Source: Bacteroidia bacterium (GTDB taxonomy: Bacteria; Bacteroidota; Bacteroidia; B-17B0; Aurantibacillaceae). Taken from it: a stretch of DNA of 64,000 bases. The position numbers and the translations under genes were made by a program. Below, piece by piece: positions 1 to 8,898 of the stretch. Positions within the stretch are counted from its first letter, which is position 1; each line of letters opens with the position of its first letter. The DNA is taken from the NCBI GenBank assembly GCA_016787705.1, contig JAEUTP010000008.1, forward strand, positions 744,001 to 808,000, written 5' to 3'. Under the pieces are notes generated by a model that was given only the letters and a program-made list of their open reading frames with translations, made no database searches and was not told the origin of the DNA.

Positions 1-244
1 GTTGTACATATTGGGTGGTATCTATTATTATTCGATTGTAGTTTTGGTCGTTGTATTCATCAAACATTTTATTAAAAAAGATTGCCTTCTCATTGAGTAG
101 CAAAGGCCTTAACGGGGTTTTAATTGTATCAATTTTTTTGACCAAGTATAATCCATCCGGAATAAATTTCGGCGTTTCCTTAGGTTCGCAACCAAAATTT
201 AATAAAAGTGAGATAATACAAAAAAAATAAAAAAATCTGACCAT
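1..244 (-). CDS. Lipoprotein, N-terminal part only (runs off window)
   Basis: An open frame reads from an ATG at 244 down to the window edge, giving 81 codons without a stop. The first 18 residues are a hydrophobic signal peptide ending in a lipobox (L-N-F-G-C, Cys19), so the product is probably a lipoprotein in the periplasm or outer membrane. The rest (residues 20-81) is charged and aromatic and matches no family I recognise. The gene is co-directional with the T9SS genes downstream but separated by about 120 bases. The 3' part lies outside the window, so function is open. Confidence 0.65.
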   Translation of the reverse strand, partial: MVRFFYFFCIISLLLNFGCEPKETPKFIPDGLYLVKKIDTIKTPLRPLLLNEKAIFFNKMFDEYNDQNYNRIIIDTTQYVQ

Positions 245-366
245 ATCTGTTTTTATTTACGAATTGATTTTAGATTAGATGTCAGAGTTGAAAATTTATC
301 ATTCTGAATTTTACAATCCCCGATTGTTTCTACCCTTATAAGCTATCTATGTGAGCGAAAAGCAAT

Positions 367-1305
367 TTACTCTATAACTATTTTTTTATTTACTGCACCG
401 CTTCCTGTTGTTATTTTTAAATAATAAATACCTTTATCAAAATAGCTTACTTTAACTTCTCTATTACCTGTAAGCTCTGTGAATTTTAAAATGCGCTGGC
501 CCAATGCGTTTTCAATTACAAGATCATAAAGCTCGTTGAAAGATACGTTAACATTTATGTGCTCTTTGGCCGGATTTGGATAAACTTTAATTTCGGATCT
601 TCTGTTTGTGTTACTCTTAACTGAATTTATTATGGGGTAATTGCAATTATAATTTTGTGGAGGCGCTGAGCATAAAAAATTTGAAGGATTGTAATTGTGA
701 TAAACAACTGTATCGCTTTTACTACTACAAAGCAGAGTATAAGAATTATCTGTAACAGATAAAAAAGGCGTTAAGATGCCAAATGAACTGCCTATGCCCT
801 CATACCAATATTCATCCATATGAAAATTACTATTTGCATTAAATTTAAATCTTTTACGTACAATGCCATTTAAAGTAACAAAATCTATCGAGTCAATCTT
901 TAGTTTACTAACTGCCAGATTATTTGAGTACCCAAGAAAAAACGGGTAAATAGATACTGTATCATTTACGTTCTTGCTATAATCGTACAATAAATATTCA
1001 TTAACATCACCTGACTTAACAAAATATACTTTTTTATTTAATTCCCTCAGCGCGCAAACATATTGTGAAATACCAAAATTAAACTGAAATGATGTATCGC
1101 TATACGTTTTTTTATAATTATTTCCCTGAATAACGGTATCACCTTTAATAGCAACTTTTTTTATTTCGTGTGTCTGAATCGATCCAATACTAAAGCACTC
1201 AAAAGTTGTCCAAATATTCTTACTTGAAATTGTTGGTTGATATGATTGGCTGTGAAGTATACTAATCCAAAAGACTATTATCAATATAACTATTTTACTT
1301 TTCAT
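367..1305 (-). CDS. Secreted protein with T9SS type A C-terminal sorting domain
   Basis: 312 residues. It starts with a signal peptide (MKSKIVILIIVFWISILHS) and ends in a T9SS type A sorting domain of about 75 residues (KVYPNP near residue 240, an 'ENALGQ' strand, terminal KKIVIE). The product should cross the outer membrane by type IX secretion. The middle region (residues 25-230) has no family I recognise. The sorting domain is very like that of the next gene (1332-4109), including the shared YDLVIENALGQ core, which suggests recent duplication or gene conversion. The role is unknown; surface-exposed or released cargo is the best inference. Confidence 0.8.
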   Translation of the reverse strand: MKSKIVILIIVFWISILHSQSYQPTISSKNIWTTFECFSIGSIQTHEIKKVAIKGDTVIQGNNYKKTYSDTSFQFNFGISQYVCALRELNKKVYFVKSGDVNEYLLYDYSKNVNDTVSIYPFFLGYSNNLAVSKLKIDSIDFVTLNGIVRKRFKFNANSNFHMDEYWYEGIGSSFGILTPFLSVTDNSYTLLCSSKSDTVVYHNYNPSNFLCSAPPQNYNCNYPIINSVKSNTNRRSEIKVYPNPAKEHINVNVSFNELYDLVIENALGQRILKFTELTGNREVKVSYFDKGIYYLKITTGSGAVNKKIVIE

Positions 1306-1331
1306 ACCTCTTCTATTTTATTAATCAGGGC

Positions 1332-4109
1332 TTACTCAATAATAATTTTTTTATTTACCGCGCCGCTTGCTGATTTAATTCTCAAATAATAAATACCCTT
1401 ATCAAAATGACTTACTTTAATTTCTTTATTACCCGAAACAGCTATAAATTGTAAGATAGTTTGGCCTAATGCGTTTTCAATTACAAGGTCGTAACTCTCT
1501 GCAAATTTTACTTCAAGGTTAATAAAATAATTAGAAGGGTTTGGGTAAACCGAAATATACTTCTCTAAATTGTTTTCTTTAATGCCTATCATTTTGTTAT
1601 TGCTTAAATTTGATTTTGAACGTTTAACTGTGGCCGCAGAATTAGTTTTAAAGTAACTGGAGTTACACTGTATATTCCAGATTGTTTCTGCTCTCCAATC
1701 CGCTGCAGCTGCGAATGTGCTGTAATTAGGATCTGTATAAGCATTTGATATTGAACTTAACATTTGAATGTTTTGCCAGTTACCATTTGCTGCATTATCT
1801 CTTCTAAAAACATAATTATTTAATGCCGGCACAGGAATTAGTTGTCCTTCTATTTGATAATCGTTCCATGTGAAATTTCCATTATTATTCTGTACAAATA
1901 ACGTTTTGTGAAAGGGGCTTTTCGCGCTTAAATTTCCACAGCCATCTATGTACGAAATTTTATATCTCCAGGAAGACACTTTTGGATCACCATTGGCTAG
2001 ATAAAGGCTTCGCACTGTATCCTGGAACTCACCAAAACTTGCAGTTGATAATACCTTCCCTATTAACTGATAGTTATTATTTGCAATATCCCTATAAACG
2101 TAAAATGTATCGGCATTCGGATAAGCAGCCTTATCCCATAAAATTAAATTATTTACGCCAACACTATCAACTGTTACCATGCATATATCAGGTGCCGGAG
2201 CGTATTGCGATACATTAACAGTGCTGCTTGCCACACACCCATTCGCCAAATTAGCCACAAGGGTATATTGTGTAGTTGATGCAGTTGCAATTACAGAAGG
2301 TGTTAGTAACGTGCTATTATTTAACCCAATTGTGGGAGTCCATATAACACTTATTGGGTTTGGAGGATTTGTTGTTGCATTAATTACCTGTGATTGGTTA
2401 CAAAATAAATTTAAATTTGGCCCGGCATTAACATTAGCAGGTAAAAATGTTACATTAAAATTTGTGCTGATACCGGTGCAAGATCCAATAGCACCTAAAA
2501 CTGAATAGGTAGCGTTTGCTGTAGGTGTAATTATTATTGAATTTGTTGTCGCACCATTACTCCAGGTATAACTTGTTGCGCCACTAGCAGTAAGTGTTGC
2601 TGAATTACCCTCGCATATATTTGCTAAACCCGAAATTGTAGCCGTTAAACATCCTATTTTTGCAAGGTAGCCGTCGTCGGAACCAACACTGCTTAATGTG
2701 GTTGTTCCAAATGCTGTAGCCCCCGCTGCATTATAATTTCCAACAACATAAACATTTCCCAATGCATCAGAAGTGATATCACTTGCCACTTCACTTGCAA
2801 TTCCGGGAGCTAAGGTTACCCATTGAAAATTTCCCTGAGAATTACATTTGCCCACAAATATATCTGTACTGTTAAACGCCGGTGTAGTGTTAGTTAATGT
2901 ATTAGTGCCTATAACCGCAGTTGTTCCTGAAAAAGATCCCCCAAAACAAATATCATTTCCTACGCGAGTAACTCCAGTTATTTTTTCGTTTGCAGAGCCC
3001 CCCGTTGATTTAACCCATTGAAATAGGCCTAACGAATTGAAACTAGCCAGGTATCCATCACTACTAAAGCTTCCTGAATTCGAAATTGTAGTTGTTGAGA
3101 TCCCAAGCACCGGGCAGTTGAAAGAACCAACTAAAAAACAATTATCTGTTGCATCAATAGCCAAACCGGTATTTTCTGTATCCGGACTTGAGGGGCTTGC
3201 TACTGGGGATCCAAAATTTAATGCCCATTGAAAAATGCCGGCATCTGACCATTTCGATAAAAAAGAGTTTTTACCTGTTGTGTTAGAGTAAAGAACTGTG
3301 TTACCAATTAAAGTTGAATTAGTTCCAGAGAAGTTGCCACTAACATATATATTTGAATTTGCATTATCTAAAACAATGCCCATAGGCTGTTCTATTGAAT
3401 TGGCAGCGCCGGTTGTAATTGCCCAGGCAGGCGTTATGTTTGGGCCATTAATATTTAGTTTTGCGATAAACATATCACCGGCGCCAGCTGTTTTTGTTAA
3501 TGTAATTGGGAAAAAATCAATAGTGGCTCCATCATAAGAGCCAACTATGTAAAGCGCTGATTGGGAATTTGAATACGTACATGAATAGCCATAATCCCAT
3601 CCTGTACTGGCGTACGACGTAATTATAACGGGTGCGCCACTGGCATCAATAACCTCAAGAAACACATTGCTGCTTAAAGGGTTTGTATTTGACACCGACA
3701 TAAACGGCGCAACATTTATTGAATTGCTCGTGAAGCTTCCCAAAATATATACTTTACCGTTAGCATCTGTGCAAATACCGCCAACTTCTTCGTTACCGGT
3801 ACCCCCGATTTTATTTGCCCATACAGGGTTTCCGTTTTGATCGTATTTTACTACATACACATCACCGCTTCCTGAATTACTTAAGTTAATTGCTCCAAAA
3901 CTAATTGATGAACTACTATAAGTTCCGGCAACGTAAACATTTCCGGAAGCATCTGTACAAACTTTGCGGGCTTTATCCGATAAACCACCGCCATGGCTCT
4001 TAGCCCATAACCACGATTGTGCGTGACACTTTGAGGTATTAAAAGCAACAACACATACGACAACTATAAAAGTGACTAGCCCATTTCCTATTTGATTTTT
4101 TAAATTCAT
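1332..4109 (-). CDS. SBBP-repeat beta-propeller protein with T9SS sorting domain
   Basis: 925 residues with a signal peptide ending near residue 31 (CHAQ). Residues 32-490 are built from repeats of about 45-60 residues with the pattern 'D.sGNvYvaGsf' followed by 'fvakyd..G...W', the SBBP (beta-propeller) repeat. Residues 495-640 look like Ig/PKD-type modules (two segments with 'G...C.G....' and 'vnaG.n...C'). Residues 850-925 form a T9SS type A domain (VYPNPSN, ENALGQ, KKIIIE). This is a large secreted surface protein, probably adhesive or structural; the ligand is unknown. A shortened copy follows at 4136-4606. Confidence 0.85.
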   Translation of the reverse strand: MNLKNQIGNGLVTFIVVVCVVAFNTSKCHAQSWLWAKSHGGGLSDKARKVCTDASGNVYVAGTYSSSSISFGAINLSNSGSGDVYVVKYDQNGNPVWANKIGGTGNEEVGGICTDANGKVYILGSFTSNSINVAPFMSVSNTNPLSSNVFLEVIDASGAPVIITSYASTGWDYGYSCTYSNSQSALYIVGSYDGATIDFFPITLTKTAGAGDMFIAKLNINGPNITPAWAITTGAANSIEQPMGIVLDNANSNIYVSGNFSGTNSTLIGNTVLYSNTTGKNSFLSKWSDAGIFQWALNFGSPVASPSSPDTENTGLAIDATDNCFLVGSFNCPVLGISTTTISNSGSFSSDGYLASFNSLGLFQWVKSTGGSANEKITGVTRVGNDICFGGSFSGTTAVIGTNTLTNTTPAFNSTDIFVGKCNSQGNFQWVTLAPGIASEVASDITSDALGNVYVVGNYNAAGATAFGTTTLSSVGSDDGYLAKIGCLTATISGLANICEGNSATLTASGATSYTWSNGATTNSIIITPTANATYSVLGAIGSCTGISTNFNVTFLPANVNAGPNLNLFCNQSQVINATTNPPNPISVIWTPTIGLNNSTLLTPSVIATASTTQYTLVANLANGCVASSTVNVSQYAPAPDICMVTVDSVGVNNLILWDKAAYPNADTFYVYRDIANNNYQLIGKVLSTASFGEFQDTVRSLYLANGDPKVSSWRYKISYIDGCGNLSAKSPFHKTLFVQNNNGNFTWNDYQIEGQLIPVPALNNYVFRRDNAANGNWQNIQMLSSISNAYTDPNYSTFAAAADWRAETIWNIQCNSSYFKTNSAATVKRSKSNLSNNKMIGIKENNLEKYISVYPNPSNYFINLEVKFAESYDLVIENALGQTILQFIAVSGNKEIKVSHFDKGIYYLRIKSASGAVNKKIIIE

Positions 4110-4135
4110 TTTATTTGGTTTTTAAAATTTTAATA

Positions 4136-4606
4136 TTACTCAATTACAATTTTTTTATTTACACTGGTAGATTTATTAATTACAAAAGGTGCAACGCCAA
4201 TAACCGGTCTGCTAAATGATCCCGTAAGGTATACGTTACCGTTGGCATCAGCACAAATACTCCCTATTTCTTCATTATCAATAGCTCCAACCCGATTCAT
4301 CCAAAGCGAATTTCCATTCGAATCGTACTTTGTAATATAAACATCTTCTAAACCAACATTACCTACCGTAAACGATCCAGCACTCATCATTGTACTGGAA
4401 AAAACTCCTGAAACAAAAGTGTTTCCTGAAGCGTCATTACAAACCCTAAGACCATAGTCTGAAGATGCGCCACCCTGACTTTTTGCCCATAGCCAAACTT
4501 GTGCACAAACAAAACCACAATCCGAAAAATTTGCAATTAGCGTGAAAACAAAAACTAAAAGATTTTTGTGTGGTCTTTTAGTTAGAGAAATAATATTTTC
4601 TTTCAT
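4136..4606 (-). CDS. Internally deleted paralogue of the SBBP/T9SS protein
   Basis: 156 residues. Residues 1-140 align with the N-terminus of the neighbouring 925-residue protein: signal peptide, then 'AQ.WLWAKS.GG..SD', 'DASGN..VSG.FSS' and 'NEE.G.ICADANGNVY'. Directly after the sequence 'GVAPF' the frame jumps to the last residues of the T9SS domain (VNKKIVIE). The beta-propeller, Ig-like part and nearly all of the sorting domain are missing, in frame. The simplest reading is that a former tandem copy collapsed by an internal deletion of about 2.3 kb. The product would lack a working sorting signal, so it is probably a relic even though the frame is open. Confidence 0.7.
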   Translation of the reverse strand: MKENIISLTKRPHKNLLVFVFTLIANFSDCGFVCAQVWLWAKSQGGASSDYGLRVCNDASGNTFVSGVFSSTMMSAGSFTVGNVGLEDVYITKYDSNGNSLWMNRVGAIDNEEIGSICADANGNVYLTGSFSRPVIGVAPFVINKSTSVNKKIVIE

Positions 4607-4865
4607 TTTAATTTATTACAATCGGTTGTTGCAACAAAGAAATGTATTCTACTGCTTTTGCTTAACTGTGTTCTTGTTAACGGAAACAATTAATTATTAG
4701 ATTACTTTATAAGCGTTATTCTTTTTTCATTTAACTCATTATCAAGGTAAAAGAATGAGTTGAAAAAAAACTTAATAAAATATTTGTGATTCTATCTTGT
4801 AATCGGCAACAGGCCGTAATTAATTTAACATTTATCTATTTTAAAAGAGTAACATGCCCTGTATA

Positions 4866-5004
4866 TTAGTGTTGTTTGTTTTTAATATCCTTTACAATTA
4901 CTTTATAGGCATAAACATCAATCTTATTGCTAACACTTTTTTCTTTTATTGTTGCATCCCATTCTTTTGTTATGTCATTCGTGTAATATATTAATAGCAA
5001 AAAA
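4866..5004 (-). pseudogene. Remnant of a gliding-motility-type CHU_C domain
   Basis: The region 4607-5006 has no intact gene. Within it one minus-strand frame, open from about 5004 to a TAA at 4866, reads 'YYTNDITKEWDATI', then 'VYAYKVIVKDIKNK'. This resembles the end of CHU_C domains ('ND...gWdGt..g....vYvy.v...d..Gk') found at the C-terminus of secreted Bacteroidota proteins. There is no start codon and the upstream frame is blocked by stops. It is probably the decayed tail of another secreted protein. The match is short, so this is tentative. Confidence 0.35.
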
Positions 5005-5006
5005 TA

Positions 5007-5510
5007 CTATTGCGGTTTAAACGTTTGAGGGATCTTTGTGTCGCCTTTTTCTTTGTCAAAAATCCAGGAAAAGATCCACCATCTGTTATCCTGCTTATAC
5101 AGTTGAACACTGTTAATTCCAGTCCTGACAACTGGTCCATTATTTTGTAACCTTGTTTCGTAAGTACTCCAAACATGTGCCATATTACCGAAAACTCTTA
5201 CTTCACGGTAAATTTCGTTTTCAAAAAAACCTGTTTTCATTACCATAAAATCAGTTTCTTTTTGAAAATCCTCGATATGCATTATTACCTCTTTATCCTT
5301 ACCCTCTTCTTGAACCGAAAAAGCATAAATTGCATTTGGACTATGTAGAGAAATATCTCTTTGCCATTGTCTCTTTTTGCCTGCATCACCTGACACTACT
5401 TCATACGAAGCTTTCATTATACCATCAATTGTTTCAACATCTTTTGCTAACGGATATCTTTTTTTGGTTAACCTCTTATTTGCCAATTGTTTTTTTATTG
5501 TTTTTTGCAT
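5007..5510 (-). CDS. NTF2/SnoaL-like domain protein
   Basis: 167 residues from the ATG at 5510; an upstream in-frame ATG at 5552 adds 14 residues of poor quality, and the shorter start (MQKTIKKQ) looks better. The pattern 'IDGIMKASYEVVSG', an alternation of short strands in the middle, and the end 'GINSVQLYK.DNRWWIFSWIFDKE' fit the cone-shaped NTF2/SnoaL fold (DUF4440-like). Such proteins bind small ligands or act as accessory subunits; the ligand cannot be told. It has no signal peptide, so it is cytoplasmic. It stands alone between T9SS genes and a LytTR regulator. Confidence 0.6.
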   Translation of the reverse strand: MQKTIKKQLANKRLTKKRYPLAKDVETIDGIMKASYEVVSGDAGKKRQWQRDISLHSPNAIYAFSVQEEGKDKEVIMHIEDFQKETDFMVMKTGFFENEIYREVRVFGNMAHVWSTYETRLQNNGPVVRTGINSVQLYKQDNRWWIFSWIFDKEKGDTKIPQTFKPQ

Positions 5511-5616
5511 AAATAAATGATCTTTCAGTTTTAGCAAATTAAAACACAACATTTCTTTTTATGCACTTTTTTATTTAGAAGTATCAAGAAATTATATATA
5601 ATACTTAAATAATTAT

Positions 5617-5943
5617 TTACAATAAATAGTGTTCAATTGTATTTGCGAGGCATTTTTTATAAGTTTTACCGACTGCGATTTTAGTACCTTTCAAAATAAC
5701 ATGGTTTTCATCTAAAAAATCAATATTCATTAAATTAACAATAAAAGAATTGTGAATTCTCATAAACTCATCAGGAAGAACATTTATTAAATCTTTTAAT
5801 GATCTGTAATAAACGTATTTTTTTTCACCGTCAGTAAATATTTCAACGTAATTTCCTATTGATTTAATAATAGTTATTTCTTCAAATTTAAGTTTAATGA
5901 TTTTCTTGTTTGATTTAATAAATCGGATTGCCTTTGGTTTCAT
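5617..5943 (-). CDS. Stand-alone LytTR DNA-binding protein
   Basis: 108 residues, almost entirely a LytTR domain: 'ITIIKSIGNYVEIFTDGEKKY' is cut here to its features (a strand, an N-Y pair and a turn at residues 23-43), then 'RSLKDLINVLP..F.RIHNSFIVNLMNID' at residues 47-75. There is no receiver domain, so activity must be set by expression or by a partner. It is transcribed divergently from a full LytTR response regulator at 6226, with a palindrome between them (6083-6098). A role as co-regulator or antagonist of that regulator is an inference. Confidence 0.8.
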   Translation of the reverse strand: MKPKAIRFIKSNKKIIKLKFEEITIIKSIGNYVEIFTDGEKKYVYYRSLKDLINVLPDEFMRIHNSFIVNLMNIDFLDENHVILKGTKIAVGKTYKKCLANTIEHYLL

Positions 5944-6082
5944 ATTATAAATTTTAACTATTGTAAATTTAATAGCAATCTTATATTAAAAAAAAACTAT
6001 CGCAAAAATGTCTTCGTTGGAAGTATTTTCAGCGCTTATGCTTGCCAAATTCAAATTTTAACAAATTAACCGATAACACGCC

Positions 6083-6098
6083 GTAAACGACCGTTTAC
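6083..6098. promoter_or_regulatory. Palindrome between divergent LytTR genes (candidate operator)
   Basis: GTAAACG-AC-CGTTTAC is a perfect 7-2-7 inverted repeat in the 282-base gap between two divergent LytTR genes. Its centre is 40.5 bp upstream of a good Bacteroidota -7 box (6131-6138). The half-site ACCGTTTAC resembles known LytTR half-sites such as ACAGTTAAG, although these usually occur as direct repeats. Binding by either neighbour is inferred. Confidence 0.5.
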
Positions 6099-6130
6099 AG
6101 ATTTTTTATGATCTTGTATATTGAAACTTT

Positions 6131-6138
6131 TATATTTG
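6131..6138 (+). promoter_or_regulatory. -7 box of the LytTR response regulator promoter
   Basis: TATATTTG matches the Bacteroidota consensus TAnnTTTG at every fixed position. It lies about 88 bases upstream of the start codon at 6226. No clear -33 TTTG at the ideal distance is visible. Confidence 0.45.
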
Positions 6139-6225
6139 AATTAAGTTTGTACTTCTAACTATTTAAAAAAGCCATTAGGTTTTTTTATAATATACATGAT
6201 ATATAAACAATACAACTAAGTTATT

Positions 6226-6987
6226 ATGATTAAGGCAATTATAGTTGACGACGAGGAATTAGGGCGAGAGACAATTTCGAGTCTTTTAAAAACTTACTGC
6301 CAGGAAGTGGTCATCCTGGAAGAGTGTGCAAATATAGCAGCAGCTCAAACTGCAATTGAAGAAAAAAATCCCGACCTTGTCTTTTTAGACATAGCAATGC
6401 CTGGCGGCGATGGTTTTGCGCTTCTGAAAAAACTAGAAAATATTAATTTTGATTTGATATTTGTAACTGCTCACAATGAACATGTTTTAAAAGCATTACG
6501 TTTTAATGCAATCGATTATCTTCTTAAGCCAATTGATGAAGACGAATTGGTAAACGCTGTTGGCAAAGTAATCAAAAACCGTGCAGATAAATGGGAAAAA
6601 ACGAACATCAAAAATTTAATTGAACAACATTTTTCTTCCCCGGCAATAAAAATCGAAAACCTGTGTATTCCAACAAGTAAAGGATTTCAGGTAATTAAAC
6701 TAGATGAAATTATATGTTGTGAAGCAAACAATACATATACTATATTATATCTTACCGATAATAAACAGATGGTATCAACAAAACCATTAGTGGAATATGA
6801 TTCAATTTTATCCGACGCTGGCTTTATCAGAATACACAAATCCTGGCTAATAAACATGAAGCATGTAAAGGAGTATAGACGCGGTGAAGGTGGAACTGTT
6901 ATTCTTACAAATAATAAATCTGTTGATGTAGCCCGTAGAAAAAAAGAATATTTCGTGTCGGAATTGAAAAAAATATTCAAATTCTGA
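6226..6987 (+). CDS. LytTR-family response regulator
   Basis: 253 residues. Residues 1-120 are a receiver domain: acidic pair D8-D9, phosphoacceptor D55 in 'LVFLDIAMPG', T81 and K101. Residues 150-250 are a LytTR DNA-binding domain with 'EANNTYTILYLTD', 'DAGFIRIHKSWLINM' and 'RR.KEYFVSEL'. It is a cytoplasmic two-component regulator. No LytS-type histidine kinase is present in the window, so its sensor is elsewhere. The promoter region carries a palindrome and faces a second LytTR gene. Confidence 0.92.
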   Translation: MIKAIIVDDEELGRETISSLLKTYCQEVVILEECANIAAAQTAIEEKNPDLVFLDIAMPGGDGFALLKKLENINFDLIFVTAHNEHVLKALRFNAIDYLLKPIDEDELVNAVGKVIKNRADKWEKTNIKNLIEQHFSSPAIKIENLCIPTSKGFQVIKLDEIICCEANNTYTILYLTDNKQMVSTKPLVEYDSILSDAGFIRIHKSWLINMKHVKEYRRGEGGTVILTNNKSVDVARRKKEYFVSELKKIFKF

Positions 6988-7139
6988 CTCTTATAAATCA
7001 AAAAACTCAAAGCGAAGTTAGTGCGAGTTGGATTAAACTTTGTATATAGGTACTAAACTCTGTTTTACAAGAATCAACTCGCTGTACCTTTCAAAATTAT
7101 TATTTCAAATTTACTGTTGCAAACTACGGTTATATAAAT

Positions 7140-8093
7140 TTATTTATTTTTGTTTGTTCTTGTTGTATATTCTTTTATATATATTTCTAATGGTTGTTTT
7201 TCATATTCTTCATCCTCGGCGGGATAACGCAATGTTTTTGATATTGCTTCTATCTCGCTTGCACATTGCCAAATAATACTTTCTCCACAGGGTTCTATGT
7301 TGGGCTGTTTCAGAAACACTTTATCCTCATATGCTTTTTTTGCATCAATTAATTTCCAACCTTTTGCCTCTAACAAAGATAGTAAATCATCAAGAAATAG
7401 GGCGTTTAATAGAGAGTGGTGAATTAGAAGTGTGTGACTAATTTTTCTTTTGAATACTAAATGTGCTAATGAGTCGTAATAATTAGCTCTTTCTAATATG
7501 TGCTTTAAATAATACTCTTTATAGGGCGTTAAATCAGCATCTATATCTTCTTTTAATTTTTCCGTTATAAGTGCGTCAATATACCAGTCGCTGGCGTCAA
7601 TAGTAACATGGCCATTTCTATAACCCAATTTGCTCAGAGCTGCTCTCATTGAATCTCTCTTTCCAACGGTGTTACCTTCCTTTAAATATGGGAATCTAAA
7701 TAACTTAGTGTAATTTCTATAGGTCATAATAGTACTATCACCATTTTTAAAGTCATTAATAAAATTCTCAGTTGATTTAGATTTCGAATTATAGTATAGA
7801 TGTGAGTATGAATGATTACAAATCATATGATTTTTAGAATCCCAGTTAGCCAATAAACTTCTACCGCTTAAATTATCTACCTTCATTCCACATACGAAAA
7901 GAGCAACTTTAATTTTATGTTTATCGAATGTTCTTAAAATCAAACTATCTCGCATTTGCCAATTCAATTTAGGTGTTTCTTCTATAGTTGGGTCGTCTAT
8001 TGTAATAGCTAAAAATTTTTGAGCAAAATCTATATTGCTTTGGAAGCAAAAAAAAATAATTAAGAATGAAATAATATATCCTTTTGTGGTCAT
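7140..8093 (-). CDS. Polysaccharide deacetylase family (NodB-like) secreted protein
   Basis: 317 residues from the ATG at 8093 (an ATG at 8114 would add seven). A signal peptide (MTTKGYIISFLIIFFCF...FAQ) is followed by a NodB-like fold: motif 1 'LAITIDDP', where the usual 'TFDDG' ends in DP; motif 2 'NHSYSH', the two metal-binding histidines; 'RFPYLKEGN' as the third motif; and 'LIHHSLL' as a likely catalytic histidine motif. The family removes acetyl groups from chitin, peptidoglycan or other polysaccharides. The substrate is unknown. It is a single gene, convergent with the LytTR response regulator. Confidence 0.8.
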   Translation of the reverse strand: MTTKGYIISFLIIFFCFQSNIDFAQKFLAITIDDPTIEETPKLNWQMRDSLILRTFDKHKIKVALFVCGMKVDNLSGRSLLANWDSKNHMICNHSYSHLYYNSKSKSTENFINDFKNGDSTIMTYRNYTKLFRFPYLKEGNTVGKRDSMRAALSKLGYRNGHVTIDASDWYIDALITEKLKEDIDADLTPYKEYYLKHILERANYYDSLAHLVFKRKISHTLLIHHSLLNALFLDDLLSLLEAKGWKLIDAKKAYEDKVFLKQPNIEPCGESIIWQCASEIEAISKTLRYPAEDEEYEKQPLEIYIKEYTTRTNKNK

Positions 8094-8228
8094 TTTTATT
8101 TGTTTGGTTAGCAAGCCGTCACTAAAAAAAATTTAAAAACACTCCCGTCTATTACTAAAAACACAGTTACAAAGATACATGTTTTATAGCGAAGAAATAC
8201 TTAATAAATATTTGCGGTAACACTGTGT

Positions 8229-8248
8229 GTGAGAAATAAATATCTCAC
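8229..8248. repeat. Inverted repeat upstream of the 8404-10191 operon
   Basis: GTGAGA and TCTCAC form a perfect 6-bp dyad around an 8-base A/T spacer, 156 bases before the start codon at 8404. It lies in the 310-base gap between the divergent deacetylase gene and this operon. It could be an operator or a small hairpin; no T-run follows, so it is not a clear terminator. Confidence 0.35.
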
Positions 8249-8403
8249 GACTCGCAAGTTGTCAATTGCTCGTGCGATTTACCGAAAAAGTATATATCAA
8301 AACCAGTTGCATAAAAAAAACCGCCGATTTCACGATCTACGTTTGCCTATTCCTTTTTGATCTTAATCTTTATTGTATATTTTTTGTCGATATACGTTTA
8401 AAT

Positions 8404-8898
8404 ATGAGACCGCTTTATAGTATAATAGTTTTTTTCTTTCTTTTTATTGTTATGTTATTACTCTTCTATGGTTTTTCTTCTTACACTACTACTATACCCG
8501 GTACCTGGGATAAATATTTAGTGCTCGATTATAACGAATCCAGCGGCATGGTTGGCGAGCATCGCAGTTATAAGATCACTTCCGATACGCTGTATTTTAA
8601 GGAAAAGAAAAATCAACAAAAAGAAACAGTATTTAAACATATGCTTAGCCAAAATGATCTAAACAATTTGTTATTAATATTAAGAATAAATAGCGTAGAT
8701 AAAATTAAATTAAAAAAATACGGCTACATTTTATATGATGGGGGTGCGTTTTCGCTTCAAATGAAGCATAAAAACGACTACATTTTCAATATTTCTAATA
8801 GCGCATACGAGGGTTTAAGAGATTCGGATCGAATACCATTTGAGAAGATTGTTACAGCTATTAAAAAGTTAAAAGAAAAAAAAGATGAAGGCTATTGA
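8404..8898 (+). CDS. Secreted or membrane-anchored protein, tandem paralogue family copy 1
   Basis: 164 residues from the ATG at 8404. An open frame extends upstream to 8266, but the added 46 residues are of poor quality and the 8404 start begins a clean N-terminal membrane segment. After this anchor the protein reads 'IPGTWDKYLVLDYN', 'ITSDTLYF', 'LSQNDLNNLLLILR', 'DKIKLK' and 'FSLQM'. The same order of motifs recurs in the products at 9255 and 9727, so the three form one family. I do not recognise it. Its stop overlaps the next start by 14 bases, which indicates translational coupling. Confidence 0.65.
   Translation: MRPLYSIIVFFFLFIVMLLLFYGFSSYTTTIPGTWDKYLVLDYNESSGMVGEHRSYKITSDTLYFKEKKNQQKETVFKHMLSQNDLNNLLLILRINSVDKIKLKKYGYILYDGGAFSLQMKHKNDYIFNISNSAYEGLRDSDRIPFEKIVTAIKKLKEKKDEGY

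Noticed and set aside
1982..3537. Plus-strand open frames across the SBBP gene
   Set aside because: They are shadows of the minus-strand repeat gene, without family similarity or start signals.
8266..8403. Upstream extension of the first paralogue
   Set aside because: The 46 added residues look non-coding and hide the signal segment that starts at 8404.
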